Assembly (NCBI GenBank): GCA_046704785.1
Contig: JBJKRF010000161.1
Location: 1-42,359, forward strand
Direction: 5' to 3'
Source of the DNA: JBJKRF01 sp046704785
GTDB lineage: Bacteria; Chloroflexota; Anaerolineae; Anaerolineales; Villigracilaceae
Length of the DNA: 42,359 nt
The notes beneath the pieces were generated by a model. That model worked only from the letters and a program-made list of their open reading frames with translations, did no database searches and was not told where the DNA came from. Numbering within the stretch: the first letter of the stretch is position 1; each line of letters starts with the position of its first letter. Of the stretch, positions 15,133 through 23,815 are shown one piece after another. The position numbers and the translations under genes are program-made.

Positions 15133-15561
15133 CTAAAATAATCTCGGTTGACTCTTCGCCAGCAGTGGCGGTGGGAACAGGCCACGGATGTGGCACCACG
15201 CCGCGTCCGGACCGTTCCAACCGTAGGTGTCGAAGTCGACTTTGCCGCGTTCGTCGAATTTCACGTTCTCTTCGAGTAGCAACTGGCGCTGTCGCTCCGC
15301 GCCCGGTCGTGGACTGATCTTGCCCTGGCTGTTGATGACGCGCTGCCAGGGCACATCGTTGGGGCAGGCTGCCATCGCGCCGCCCACCCAGCGCGCACCA
15401 AAGGCTTCATAATCCTTGAGCGTTAACGCCCCCGGCGGCGGAATCATGGCTGCCACTTGCCCGTAGGTGGTCACTTTTCCCGCGGGAACCTGACGCACGA
15501 TGTCCCAGACGAGCGCGTTGAAGCCCTTGGGGTCGGGAGGAGACGAAAACCCAGGTGTCAT
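15133..15561 (-). CDS. Alkyltransferase-like protein (MGMT fold without the active-site Cys)
   Basis: A 142-residue protein with the DNA-binding domain of O6-alkylguanine-DNA alkyltransferase: PAGKVTTYGQVAAMI, GARWVGGAMAACP and PWQRVINSQGKIS. The canonical PCHRV active site reads PWQRV (71-75), with Trp at the acceptor-Cys position, which is the signature of Atl1/eAtl-type proteins. These bind and flip O6-alkylguanine without repairing it and hand the lesion to nucleotide excision repair. The Tyr and Arg used for base flipping (TTYG, GARW) are present. It is placed between a cellobiose epimerase and an aldo/keto reductase, an unusual setting for a DNA repair protein. Confidence 0.9.
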   Translation of the reverse strand: MTPGFSSPPDPKGFNALVWDIVRQVPAGKVTTYGQVAAMIPPPGALTLKDYEAFGARWVGGAMAACPNDVPWQRVINSQGKISPRPGAERQRQLLLEENVKFDERGKVDFDTYGWNGPDAAWCHIRGLFPPPLLAKSQPRLF

Positions 15562-15603
15562 GTGAACTCCTGAACGTTTGCCCGAAGTGACGGACGCTCA
15601 TAC

Positions 15604-16827
15604 TCAATCACGCAGGCGGTCGAGCATTTCGAAGCAGGCCCGGCTGTTGTGGTAGGGGCAGTCCCAGGGGCCGGCTTTGTAATGCTCGTTGTCCACGGTG
15701 CCGTCCGGTTGGATGCGCTTGAACCATTCTCCGTGGGCGCGATCTACCAGCTTATTCTGGATGTACGCCCAACAGCGTTGGGAGGCTTGCAGGAAGCACG
15801 CTTCGCCGGAAAGCTGGTAGGCGTCGTAGAAACCGACCAGCGCCTCAGCTTGCGACCACCAATCCTTGCCGGAATCGACCAGACCGTGTGGGTCGGCCTC
15901 GTTGTACAGGCCGCCATCCGGGCCCAATCCCTCGCGGTAGACGGCCTCCGCCAGTTTCAAAGCCGATTCTTGCGCCCGTGCCAGGAGTTGTGCGTCGCCC
16001 TGTCGTTCGGCGGCTTCGACCAGCAGCCAACTCCCCTCGATGTCATGCCCGAAGGAAATCACGTCGGAGAACGAGCGCCACTGATCGTCGAAGAACAGTC
16101 TGAAATGGTTCGTGCACGGGTCGATGATACGCTCCTGGAAGGCTTCGATCAGACTTCGCTGGCGGGCCTTGAGTTGTGCGTCGTCCCAGACCCGCAGCAG
16201 GTTGGTGTAGGCCTCCATGATGTGCAGCATGGTGTTCATGGATTTGCGCACGTTGGGTTCTCTCAGGCTCAGGCGCATATCCTGCAACGCGCCCCAGTCG
16301 CGTCCACTGCCTTCGATGTAGCCTCTATGGGGCGGGTCGTAGGCATGTTCTTCCAGCAAGCGGAACAGCGTTTGGGCCAACTCCAGGCTTTGCGACTGCC
16401 CACTGGCGCGGTAATACTCCGTCAGGCCGTAGATGGCGAAGGCCTGGGCGTAGTGGTGCTTGCGGTCGATCAGCGGTTTTCCATCGGCGTCCACGCTCCA
16501 GTAGACGCCCTGATAATCGGGGTCCCAGAAAACGCGGGTCAGATAGGCGTAGGCCCAATCTGCCATCGACAGGTAGGCTTCCGTCCCGAAGTGACGGTAG
16601 GCTCTAGCATAGGTCCACAGAATGCGCGAGCACAAGATGGCAGAGCGCGGCACCTCGTTGTGAACCTGTAGGTCGTTCGTCACGGCGCCGTAAAAGCCGC
16701 CGTTGACCTTGTCGACCACATGCGCCATCCAAAACGGCAAAATGTTGTCGGTGAGTTCGCTTTCCAACCTGTCACGCCAGGTGGGCTTGCTGGTGAGTTG
16801 TCGTTTTTGCATGGCGATCATTCCCAT
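15604..16827 (-). CDS. Cellobiose 2-epimerase (AGE family)
   Basis: A protein of about 407 residues with an (alpha/alpha)6 barrel, converting the reducing-end glucose of beta-1,4-disaccharides to mannose. Three His expected for catalysis are in LHIMEAYTNLLRVW (H202), SFGHDIEGSW (H261) and PYHNSRACFEML (H393). FYGAVTNDLQVHNEVPRSAI and KAGPWDCPYHNSR are close to characterised cellobiose epimerases and less like N-acylglucosamine 2-epimerase. There are three nearby in-frame ATGs (16827, 16821 and 16812). The 16821 codon overlaps the surE stop as ATGA and may be the true start. No signal peptide, so it acts on imported disaccharide in the cytoplasm. Confidence 0.88.
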   Translation of the reverse strand: MGMIAMQKRQLTSKPTWRDRLESELTDNILPFWMAHVVDKVNGGFYGAVTNDLQVHNEVPRSAILCSRILWTYARAYRHFGTEAYLSMADWAYAYLTRVFWDPDYQGVYWSVDADGKPLIDRKHHYAQAFAIYGLTEYYRASGQSQSLELAQTLFRLLEEHAYDPPHRGYIEGSGRDWGALQDMRLSLREPNVRKSMNTMLHIMEAYTNLLRVWDDAQLKARQRSLIEAFQERIIDPCTNHFRLFFDDQWRSFSDVISFGHDIEGSWLLVEAAERQGDAQLLARAQESALKLAEAVYREGLGPDGGLYNEADPHGLVDSGKDWWSQAEALVGFYDAYQLSGEACFLQASQRCWAYIQNKLVDRAHGEWFKRIQPDGTVDNEHYKAGPWDCPYHNSRACFEMLDRLRD

Positions 16828-17582
16828 GTCCAGCTTTGCAGGCGCTGGACGGACTCTTTGGCGGTCAAGTCCAGTTGCAGCGGTGTCAGCGAGACGTAGC
16901 CAGCGTTCAACGCGCCGAAGTCGGTGCCTTCTTCGGCGATACCCGTGGGTGCCTCGCCGCCGATCCAGTAATAGGGCTGGCCGCGCGGGTCCACGCGCCG
17001 GTCGAGCGCGTCGCGATAGACGCGCAGTCCCTGGCGGGTGATGAGAAATCCTTTGAACTGCTCGTCCCGCAAATACGGGATGTTGACGTTGAGCAACACG
17101 CCCTTGGGCAGGCCCTCGTTCGACACCTTGCGCACCACTTTCGCTGCGACGCGCGCCGCCGGGCCGTAGTCGATCTCGCGCGCATCGAGCGGCGACTCCA
17201 CCGAGAAGGCCAGTCCTGGCGTCCCGGAAATGACGGCTTCCATAGCGGCTGTCACCGTGCCAGAATAGGTCACGTCGTGGCCGATGTTGGCGTGCGGGTT
17301 GATGCCCGAAACCACCAGGTCGATCTTCTTCTCCACCACGCCCAGCAGGGCCAACGCCACACAGTCCGACGGCGCGCCGTCGCTGGTCAGCGCCGAGGAA
17401 TCGTCAGACAGGCGCGCATGCTGTACCCGTAGCGGATGGTCAAGCGTTTTGACATGCCCCGATGCGCTCCAATTGCGGTCTGGCGCCAGCACCGTGACTT
17501 CTCCCAGGCCGCGCATGGCCTGGACCAGCGCTAAAAGCCCCGGCGCTTGGACGCCGTCGTCGTTCGTCACCAAAATATGCAT
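16818..17582 (-). CDS. surE: 5'/3'-nucleotidase SurE
   Basis: A 254-residue stationary-phase survival phosphatase that dephosphorylates nucleoside monophosphates in the cytoplasm. MHILVTNDDGVQAPGL carries the metal-binding D8-D9. GAPSDCVALALLG and the signature VSGINPHANIGHDVTYSGTVTAAMEA follow, with the usual length. It is the first gene of the five-gene minus-strand run, with its stop overlapping the epimerase start. A weak GG-rich site precedes the ATG. It is divergent from the TolB-like lipoprotein gene, which starts 92 nt away. Confidence 0.94.
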   Translation of the reverse strand: MHILVTNDDGVQAPGLLALVQAMRGLGEVTVLAPDRNWSASGHVKTLDHPLRVQHARLSDDSSALTSDGAPSDCVALALLGVVEKKIDLVVSGINPHANIGHDVTYSGTVTAAMEAVISGTPGLAFSVESPLDAREIDYGPAARVAAKVVRKVSNEGLPKGVLLNVNIPYLRDEQFKGFLITRQGLRVYRDALDRRVDPRGQPYYWIGGEAPTGIAEEGTDFGALNAGYVSLTPLQLDLTAKESVQRLQSWTWE

Positions 17583-17661
17583 TCTGCCTCTTCTCGGCTG
17601 GCCGGAATTGATGCGGGATTCCGTTTCTGCCCTCGATTCGCGGCGAAGCCTCTTTGAGAAT

Positions 17662-17667
17662 TATAAT
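17662..17667 (+). promoter_or_regulatory. -10 box of the lipoprotein operon (leaderless)
   Basis: TATAAT ends exactly 6 nt (CCGGTC) before the ATG at 17674, so transcription should start at the initiation codon. There is no Shine-Dalgarno sequence between them. The -35 region is weak. Confidence 0.55.
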
Positions 17668-17673
17668 CCGGTC

Positions 17674-18747
17674 ATGAAGCCAAGCCTGCTTTTCTGCGTT
17701 TCGATTTTGGTTGCTCTGTGTGCCTGTGCGCCGGCGCCCACCCCGAATGAGCCCTCGGCCCCCGGTTTTTTCTACCGGCGGATCGGGCCAGACCCGGCGC
17801 TCGTCGTCCAGGATGCCCCGGACTCGTCCCAGCCTCGCAAGGTGATCTCCCTCGCTCCGCCGCCGGACTGCACCTTTTGGGCCTTATCGCCGGCACCGGT
17901 CGGACGCTGGATCGCCGTCGAGTGGGAGTGCCCCTCCGGCACCGACGTGGAGGCCTTCGACACGCTCAGCGGCAAATACCATGCGCTCATCCCCGATCCT
18001 TCACTCGACAGCCACTTTCTGGCCTGGTATCCCGACGGGCGTCAGGTGTACCTGAAGATCGGTACGCTCTCGTATCCGCAGATCGTGCGCGTGGACGTCG
18101 AAAACGGGCAGGCTGAGTCGCTGTCGCTGTCGGCGTTCACCTATGACCTGACGGTCGCGCCTGACGGCGTTCACATGCTCTATTCGTTGAGCAACGGCAT
18201 CGGTTTCGGCAGTGAGACCTGGTTTGCCAGCGCCGATGGAAAGGACGCCAGCCAACTGGTCGTCGACCCCCAGAACATTTTGGGGCTGATGCATTACTCT
18301 CCCGATGGAAAACATGTGGCCTACATTCGCCTGCCTGACTCGCAGGAGACTTACCCGCCGGGCGAGCTGTGGATCATGGGCTCGAACGGCGGAAACGCCC
18401 ATCGCGTGGCGAGTGCGGATGCGGGGCGTGGGATGCCACCGGTCTGGTCGCCAGACGGGAGCCGCATCGCCTTCGTCGGGCGCGACCAGCCCGACGATCC
18501 CGATTCGACGAACCTGTCCATCCTGGACGTTTCCCGTGGGCAGGTAACCCGTTTGCAGGCCCAACCGCTTACGCCGCCGGTCTGGTCGCCGGACGGATCG
18601 AGGGTTGTTTTCAGTGTGGCGAAAAATAATGCCTCCGCCGCCGGGAATGATACAATGCAGGTATGGTTCTACGAACCGGGTACGGGAAAAAGCGGGCTTT
18701 TGCTGGACAACGCCTGTTGCGCGGGTTGGCTGGCGGGAAATCCATGA
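17674..18747 (+). CDS. TolB/WD40-like beta-propeller lipoprotein
   Basis: A 357-residue exported lipoprotein. The signal peptide MKPSLLFCVSILVALCAC ends in a lipobox (LCAC), followed by a Pro-rich spacer. The body holds TolB-type propeller repeats: MHYSPDGKHVAYIR, PPVWSPDGSRIAFVG and PPVWSPDGSRVVFSV. The frame is open further upstream, but the signal peptide and the abutting -10 box fix the start at 17674. Its stop overlaps the next lipoprotein start (ATGA at 18744-18747). The protein probably sits on the outer face of the cytoplasmic membrane. Ligand is unknown; a role in a cell-surface complex with the two following gene products is inferred from coupling. Confidence 0.82.
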   Translation: MKPSLLFCVSILVALCACAPAPTPNEPSAPGFFYRRIGPDPALVVQDAPDSSQPRKVISLAPPPDCTFWALSPAPVGRWIAVEWECPSGTDVEAFDTLSGKYHALIPDPSLDSHFLAWYPDGRQVYLKIGTLSYPQIVRVDVENGQAESLSLSAFTYDLTVAPDGVHMLYSLSNGIGFGSETWFASADGKDASQLVVDPQNILGLMHYSPDGKHVAYIRLPDSQETYPPGELWIMGSNGGNAHRVASADAGRGMPPVWSPDGSRIAFVGRDQPDDPDSTNLSILDVSRGQVTRLQAQPLTPPVWSPDGSRVVFSVAKNNASAAGNDTMQVWFYEPGTGKSGLLLDNACCAGWLAGNP

Positions 18748-19481
18748 CCCGTCGGGCGGCGTGGTTGTGTGTATTATTCGCGTTGTTGCTGGCGGCCTGT
18801 GGCCCGTTGGCCTCGCCGTTTATCGCAGAAGTGACCTCGACGCCACTCGCGTCACCACGCATCGCGCAGGCGCAGGCTTCCCCCACCCTGGCGTTTACGC
18901 CCACGGCCCTGCCTTCTGATACCCCCGCGCCGAGCGCCACGCCGAGGTTGATTCTGCCCACCGGTACGAGTACCCTCGAACTCACCGATACGCCCTTGCC
19001 GCCGCTGCGCCTGCCAACCGAGAGTTTCAACGCTCTGGCGTTGGCCGCTTTTATTGGCCTGCCCACGTATCCGGGCGATTCGCAGCCCGGCTTGATGTAC
19101 CGCCTGGACTACGCGCCCAACCTGTGGGCGCAGACCGAGGGCAACTATGGCGCTATCGTGCTGGCGCACCGTACGATTCCCTATTGCACCATCACGCCAT
19201 GGGCCGGGCGTGGCCTGCCCATGGGCTGGAAGGTGGAACACACTTTCCTGCCATTGGGGAATTTGTTCTTCGACAAGGGCACCGTCACTTCCCCCGATGG
19301 ACAACTCCAGTTCGTCACCTACACTGGCGGCGACAAGCAAATCCAGACCGGTTTTCAGGTGACCTTCAAAGACCAGCCGGATGCCTGTGTTGCCGCAGCG
19401 GAAACGGTCTTCACGACCTTGCGCTCGATCGTCGCCACCCCGACGGTAACACCCACGCTCACACCCGATGTCACACCGTAA
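18744..19481 (+). CDS. Secreted lipoprotein with Thr/Pro-rich linker
   Basis: A 245-residue lipoprotein starting MTRRAAWLCVLFALLLAACG, with C19 as the lipidated Cys. A Ser/Thr/Pro-rich low-complexity linker follows to about residue 90, then a globular domain of about 140 residues (FNALALAAFIGLPTYPGD...GNYGAIVLAHRTIPYCTITPWAGRG...) with two or three Cys, and a short TPTVTPTLTPDVTP tail. I do not recognise the globular domain. The start is chosen because the ATG overlaps the previous stop and heads a proper signal peptide; the longer frame from 18663 is a coding overlap. Its stop is followed at once by the ATG of the M23 gene. Confidence 0.8.
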   Translation: MTRRAAWLCVLFALLLAACGPLASPFIAEVTSTPLASPRIAQAQASPTLAFTPTALPSDTPAPSATPRLILPTGTSTLELTDTPLPPLRLPTESFNALALAAFIGLPTYPGDSQPGLMYRLDYAPNLWAQTEGNYGAIVLAHRTIPYCTITPWAGRGLPMGWKVEHTFLPLGNLFFDKGTVTSPDGQLQFVTYTGGDKQIQTGFQVTFKDQPDACVAAAETVFTTLRSIVATPTVTPTLTPDVTP

Positions 19482-22286
19482 ATGGAACCGCTGAGTCCCC
19501 ACCCAACGACCCACCCCGACTTGTTGGAAATCCCCGTTGAAGATGGAAAAGCAGGGGACATTCCACGCACCCTGCCCGGCGAACGGCGACGTTCGATGCG
19601 GCAGAGACGGAATTCCCGGTTTTCCTGCTTCCTGCTGGTGGTCGCTCTGACCGGGACGCTGTTCCTCGCCGGATGGGGCCTGAGCGGCCTGTTGCCTGTA
19701 GCGCTGGCGCGTCAGAATGCTGCCGTGGCCCCTTTTCTGTATCCGCCTTTTTATGGCTACGCTGCTGAGGAGTCTATCTTCGACCACAGCAGCCCGAATT
19801 ACAGTACCAGCGATAACAAAATCGTCACCTACCTGGGCGAAACGCTGAATAAGAATTGTCCCAGTCCGCGCCCGGCGGGCACACCTCCGCCGAACAATCT
19901 GTGTGATGCGGGTTACGGCGCCTACTGGAGCTACCAACTGGGCACCTACATCTATTACAACGGCCACGACGGCATCGATTACGGCATCAGCTATCGACCG
20001 GTGTTGGCCGCCGCAGACGCCGACCAGGTCGTTTACGCCGGCTGGTACGACCCGCAAGATCATAGTTCCAACCTGGGGATTTACGTGCGCCTGCACCATC
20101 CGAACGGATACAACACCTGGTACGGACATCTTAGCGCGCTGGCGGTGCAGTCTTGTGCGACGTTGGGTTGTGCCAATATCCAGCGCGGAGACGTGTTGGG
20201 CACCAGCGGTACCACGGGCAACTCGACCGGGCCGCACCTGCATTTCATGTTGACCAATTCCCAGGGGCAGCGCGTAGACCCCTACGGATGGGCCGGCAAA
20301 GCCGGCCTGGACCCCTGGCCCTACGACCAGGCGCAGTCGCTGTGGGTCCAATATCCCGACCTGGCCGGTTCGTCTCCCAACGTCTATCCCTCCGGCCCGG
20401 CCTTGTCGGCGCCGCCTGCGCCGCCCACCGGCTACGTGGTGGACGATACCGACAACCGCTTCGACCAGATTCCCGCAGGCTGTTGGACGAGATATTCGAC
20501 CAGCGCCAGCCAGAGTCAGGGCGGTGAGATGCTGGCCGTCCAGCCGGTTACCAGCGGCGGCGATACCTGCCGGGCGCGTTGGAAACCGCCGCTCGGCTAC
20601 CCGCCTGGCGACTATGCCATCTACATCCACATTCCAACCGTACACGCCACCAGCCAGGGAGCGCTTTATCACATCGTCCATAACGGCGTGGACAGCCAGG
20701 CGGTGGTCAACCAGGCCGTCTATCCGAACGCCTCCGTTACCGACGGTTGGGTCTACCTCGGCACGTATTATTTCTCGGCGGGTAGCGTCGAGTCGGTACA
20801 ACTGGGCAACCAGACTCAGGACGAGCCGGGCGGACTCTCCGGCCTGGAACTGGGCGCGGACGCGGTGCGTTTCGTGCCGCTCGTGGTCGGCACGCTGACT
20901 CCCACGCGTACGCCCACCCTCACTTTGACCCCAACGCCGACGCAGACAGCCACCATCACGTTGACGCCGACCGTGACATTGACGCCCACCATCAGCCGCA
21001 CGCCAACCATCACGCAAACCCCGACGATAACCCGCTCTCCGACGGTGACGCTCACGTCGACTGCCTCGCGCACGCCCTCGCCCACGCCTTCCGTGCATCC
21101 AAGCGATACGCGCCAGCCCACCGCCACGCCGCTCTACTACTTGTTCAATATTTATTTTGCCAACAGCCGCCGTCTGGCGGTCAATTCGCCGCCGTACGAA
21201 GCCACCGGCAAGCGCTACTTGCGCTCCAATACCAACCTGTACGCGGGCGTGCTCGACCAATATTTCCAGGGCCCCGGCGCGGTCGAACGGTATTACTACG
21301 GCTATATTAGCCTTTATGATGGATTCAACGGGTATACTGAATTGGACGTTTCTGACGGAGTCGCACGCGTCTACTTGAGCGGAAGCTGCGAGCGAGGCCG
21401 CCCCGACTTCACCATCGCCAATCTGATCACAGACAACCTGAAGCAATTCCCCGAAGTGCAGTTCGTCAAGGTTTACGACCAGGACGGCCAGACCGAACAT
21501 CCCGACGGGCAGTCCAACTCGCTTCCGCTGTGCCTCGACCCGCAATACATTCCCACGGCGACGCCCACACCCACCCGAACCGTAACGCCGACCGTCACAC
21601 CCTCCCGCACGCCCACGCCCACCCAGACGCGCCAGCCCACCCCTACGCCGCTCTATTACCTGTTCAAGTTGTATTTTGCCAGCAGCTACCGCCTGGCCGT
21701 CAACTTCCCACCCTACGAAGTCAATGGCGTGCGCTACCTGCGTTCCTCGCATGACCTGTACACCGACCTGCTGGATCAATATTTTCAGGGCCCCGGCTGG
21801 ACCGAAAAATACATCTATGGCTACACCGCTCTCTACGACGGATTCAACGGTTACAGCCAGGTGCAGGTGCAGGACGGTGTCGCCCGCGTCTATCTGTCGG
21901 GCAGTTGCAGCCGCCAGCGCGATGACTTTACGATCGCCAACCTGCTCACGGACAACCTGAAACAATTCCCCGAGGTGCAGTTCGTCAAAATCTACGACCA
22001 GGACGGCCAAACCGAACACCCCGACGGGCAGTCCGACTCCATCCCGGCTTGTCTCGACTCCCAGGCAAGCCCCACGCCGACCCCCAAGAATACGGTCGGG
22101 CCCCCGACGAGCATCCCCTCGATTACGGCGACCCTGCCGCCACCTACCAGCGGGACTCCGCCGACGCTCACCTCGACGATCACACCCTCGGTGACGCCCG
22201 GTCCGCACCCGACGGATACCCGTTGGCCCACGTTCACACCGCGTCCAACCGATACACGCTGGCCCACCCTGACGCCGCGTCGCTAA
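19482..22286 (+). CDS. Exported M23 peptidase with golvesin-like domain and two GerMN domains
   Basis: A 934-residue protein anchored by an N-terminal membrane helix (about 48-76) after a cytoplasmic stretch of about 45 residues. An M23/LytM peptidase follows: HDGIDYG near 162 and GPHLHF near 250 supply zinc ligands, with TWYGHLS between. Residues about 317-465 (GYVVDDTDNRFDQIPAG...) resemble golvesin/Xly-type carbohydrate-binding domains. After a 'TPT' linker come two copies of a 140-residue domain (about 550-686 and 723-859; LYYLFxxYFAxS...GVARVYLSGSC...FTIANLxTDNLKQFPEVQFVKxYDQDGQ) that match GerMN, then a Thr/Pro tail. The M23 part should act on peptidoglycan cross-links. GerMN is known from spore germination and LpqB-like proteins. 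It is the third gene of a tightly coupled exported set. Confidence 0.82.
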   Translation: MEPLSPHPTTHPDLLEIPVEDGKAGDIPRTLPGERRRSMRQRRNSRFSCFLLVVALTGTLFLAGWGLSGLLPVALARQNAAVAPFLYPPFYGYAAEESIFDHSSPNYSTSDNKIVTYLGETLNKNCPSPRPAGTPPPNNLCDAGYGAYWSYQLGTYIYYNGHDGIDYGISYRPVLAAADADQVVYAGWYDPQDHSSNLGIYVRLHHPNGYNTWYGHLSALAVQSCATLGCANIQRGDVLGTSGTTGNSTGPHLHFMLTNSQGQRVDPYGWAGKAGLDPWPYDQAQSLWVQYPDLAGSSPNVYPSGPALSAPPAPPTGYVVDDTDNRFDQIPAGCWTRYSTSASQSQGGEMLAVQPVTSGGDTCRARWKPPLGYPPGDYAIYIHIPTVHATSQGALYHIVHNGVDSQAVVNQAVYPNASVTDGWVYLGTYYFSAGSVESVQLGNQTQDEPGGLSGLELGADAVRFVPLVVGTLTPTRTPTLTLTPTPTQTATITLTPTVTLTPTISRTPTITQTPTITRSPTVTLTSTASRTPSPTPSVHPSDTRQPTATPLYYLFNIYFANSRRLAVNSPPYEATGKRYLRSNTNLYAGVLDQYFQGPGAVERYYYGYISLYDGFNGYTELDVSDGVARVYLSGSCERGRPDFTIANLITDNLKQFPEVQFVKVYDQDGQTEHPDGQSNSLPLCLDPQYIPTATPTPTRTVTPTVTPSRTPTPTQTRQPTPTPLYYLFKLYFASSYRLAVNFPPYEVNGVRYLRSSHDLYTDLLDQYFQGPGWTEKYIYGYTALYDGFNGYSQVQVQDGVARVYLSGSCSRQRDDFTIANLLTDNLKQFPEVQFVKIYDQDGQTEHPDGQSDSIPACLDSQASPTPTPKNTVGPPTSIPSITATLPPPTSGTPPTLTSTITPSVTPGPHPTDTRWPTFTPRPTDTRWPTLTPRR
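21111..21540 (+). repeat. GerMN module, first copy of a tandem duplication
   Basis: Together with 21630-22059 this forms a direct repeat of about 430 bp offset by 519 bp. Both copies begin CGCCAGCCCACC and encode the same GerMN domain with many synonymous and some amino-acid changes, so the duplication is old. A Thr/Pro-coding spacer separates them. Confidence 0.8.
21630..22059 (+). repeat. GerMN module, second copy of a tandem duplication
   Basis: The second copy of the repeat that begins at 21111. The protein motif FPEVQFVKxYDQDGQTEHPDGQS is almost identical in both; the exposed segment AVERYYYGYISLY versus WTEKYIYGYTALY has diverged. Confidence 0.8.
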
Positions 22287-22296
22287 CCGGTGACGG

Positions 22297-23811
22297 TCAC
22301 TTGCTCAGGTCGTAAAGATACAAATAAACCGATGTGCCGGGGATGAAATACTGCCGTTCCTTTTGCCCAATCTGGTCGAGATGGGCCAGGATGTAGTCCC
22401 GCTCGTTGAGCCCCTTGTTCTCGAAAATATGCGAAAACAACAGCCAGACGCGCTTCTTGCCGATGAACTGGTCGACCTCGTTAAGGTAATGGCGCATCTC
22501 CACGTTGTAACCTGTGCCGGCAACGTAATCGGACGGGCCGAAACCGTAATCGGCAGCGTAGAAGCGAAAGGCCGGCACCGCGCCGGGGTAGACGTAGATC
22601 ACGTCGCCCGGCTTGTAATGATTTTCCAGGTAAGCCATCATCGGACGAATCTCTTCCGTCATTTTGGGCGCAGTGAAGTTTTCCCAGGCAAAGGCAACCG
22701 GACGCTGAAGCATAAAACCAAGCAGGATCACCCCGACCGCCCATCCAATGACGGGAAATTTGATCCTCGCTGCCTGGCGGCACAGCCACTCCAGGCCTTC
22801 ACCCACGCCCAGGGCGAATCCCGGCATCAGGAACAGGATCATACGCGCCCCGAAGGGATACTCGCGCAGCGCCGAAGCGACTAACGTCAGCAGGATGGAG
22901 ACGACGAAGGTCAGGCTCCATTGCCAGTGGCGGCGGAACAGCGCCACCAACCCGACGAGGAACAAAGCCATCGGAACGGCGCGCGGCTCGAACAGGCCCA
23001 GCGGATTGATCCACAGGCCGGTCAGGATGCCCGGAAACCAGGCCCAGTTGCTCCAGGGCGGCAGGGGCATGAAATACTCGGCCCAATAGCCGGTCAGCGC
23101 AGAGTTGGCGGCCAGCCCGCGAAACTGGACAAGATACAGCAATCCGAAGTTGAGCCCCCACAGCAGCCCCACCACCAGCGTGGAAACCAGGCGTGGCCGG
23201 TCCTTCCGCGCGGCATACTGGATCAGTAACGCCAGCCCGATTCCGCCCAGCGTGAACAAGGCCGGGTGCGAGAACCATAAAGCTCCCATACCGCCCAGCG
23301 CCAGGAAAACGAAGTCGCGGCGTTTGGCCTCGGTGTAGAAAAAGCGGAAAGCCAGCAGGTACAATACCAGCGCCAACGTCAGGTCGGAAGCGTATTGTTT
23401 GGCCGTCGCTGCGTAAAAGACAATGTAATCACTGACGCCAATGATCCCCAGTGTGAAAACCAATCCCAGACGACCCGTCAGGCGCTTGGCCCAAAAATAC
23501 AGCAGCAGCAGGCCCAGGCAAGCCGCTCCCAACGGAATCAGCCGGAAAGCGTATTCGCTTTTTCCCAACAGCGTAATGACCAGCTTTTCAGCGAACAGAA
23601 ATCCAAGCGGCGCGCCCTGATCGTAATCCAGGGGCCGCACCAACCCACCAAACGAACGTCCCACCAGGTTCAAGGCCAGCATAGCCTCGTCCAGCCACAG
23701 GGAGCGTCCAACCAGGTACTGGCGCAGGCGCACGACGACTCCCACCAGGATCAGGCCTGCGAAGGTCGCCCGCCAGGCCCATTCCGGCCAGCGCAATTGC
23801 TTCCACCTCAT
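22297..23811 (-). CDS. GT39/PMT-type membrane glycosyltransferase
   Basis: A 504-residue integral membrane protein with 10 or more hydrophobic segments and a large C-terminal exoplasmic part. The first external loop carries an acidic motif (GRSLWLDEAMLAL, near 34-46) as in ArnT/PMT-type enzymes that use polyprenyl-phosphate sugars. AGTGYNVEMRHYLNEVDQFIGKKRVWLLFSH and the YFIPGTSVYLYLYDLS end are typical of the soluble C-terminal part. The longer frame to 23967 is rejected because it overlaps the isomerase gene and has non-membrane, Arg-rich sequence; the ATG at 23811 follows the isomerase stop by 4 nt. It may glycosylate surface proteins or lipids using sugars fed by the upstream isomerase. 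Confidence 0.8.
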   Translation of the reverse strand: MRWKQLRWPEWAWRATFAGLILVGVVVRLRQYLVGRSLWLDEAMLALNLVGRSFGGLVRPLDYDQGAPLGFLFAEKLVITLLGKSEYAFRLIPLGAACLGLLLLYFWAKRLTGRLGLVFTLGIIGVSDYIVFYAATAKQYASDLTLALVLYLLAFRFFYTEAKRRDFVFLALGGMGALWFSHPALFTLGGIGLALLIQYAARKDRPRLVSTLVVGLLWGLNFGLLYLVQFRGLAANSALTGYWAEYFMPLPPWSNWAWFPGILTGLWINPLGLFEPRAVPMALFLVGLVALFRRHWQWSLTFVVSILLTLVASALREYPFGARMILFLMPGFALGVGEGLEWLCRQAARIKFPVIGWAVGVILLGFMLQRPVAFAWENFTAPKMTEEIRPMMAYLENHYKPGDVIYVYPGAVPAFRFYAADYGFGPSDYVAGTGYNVEMRHYLNEVDQFIGKKRVWLLFSHIFENKGLNERDYILAHLDQIGQKERQYFIPGTSVYLYLYDLSK

Positions 23812-23815
23812 CGGC

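Noticed and set aside
18852..22208. A 1118-codon open frame on the minus strand, antisense to the lipoprotein and M23 genes.
   Set aside because: Its product is Arg/Gly/Val-rich and low in complexity, mirrors the Thr/Pro repeats on the other strand, and has no recognisable domain. The plus strand carries clear M23 and GerMN motifs.
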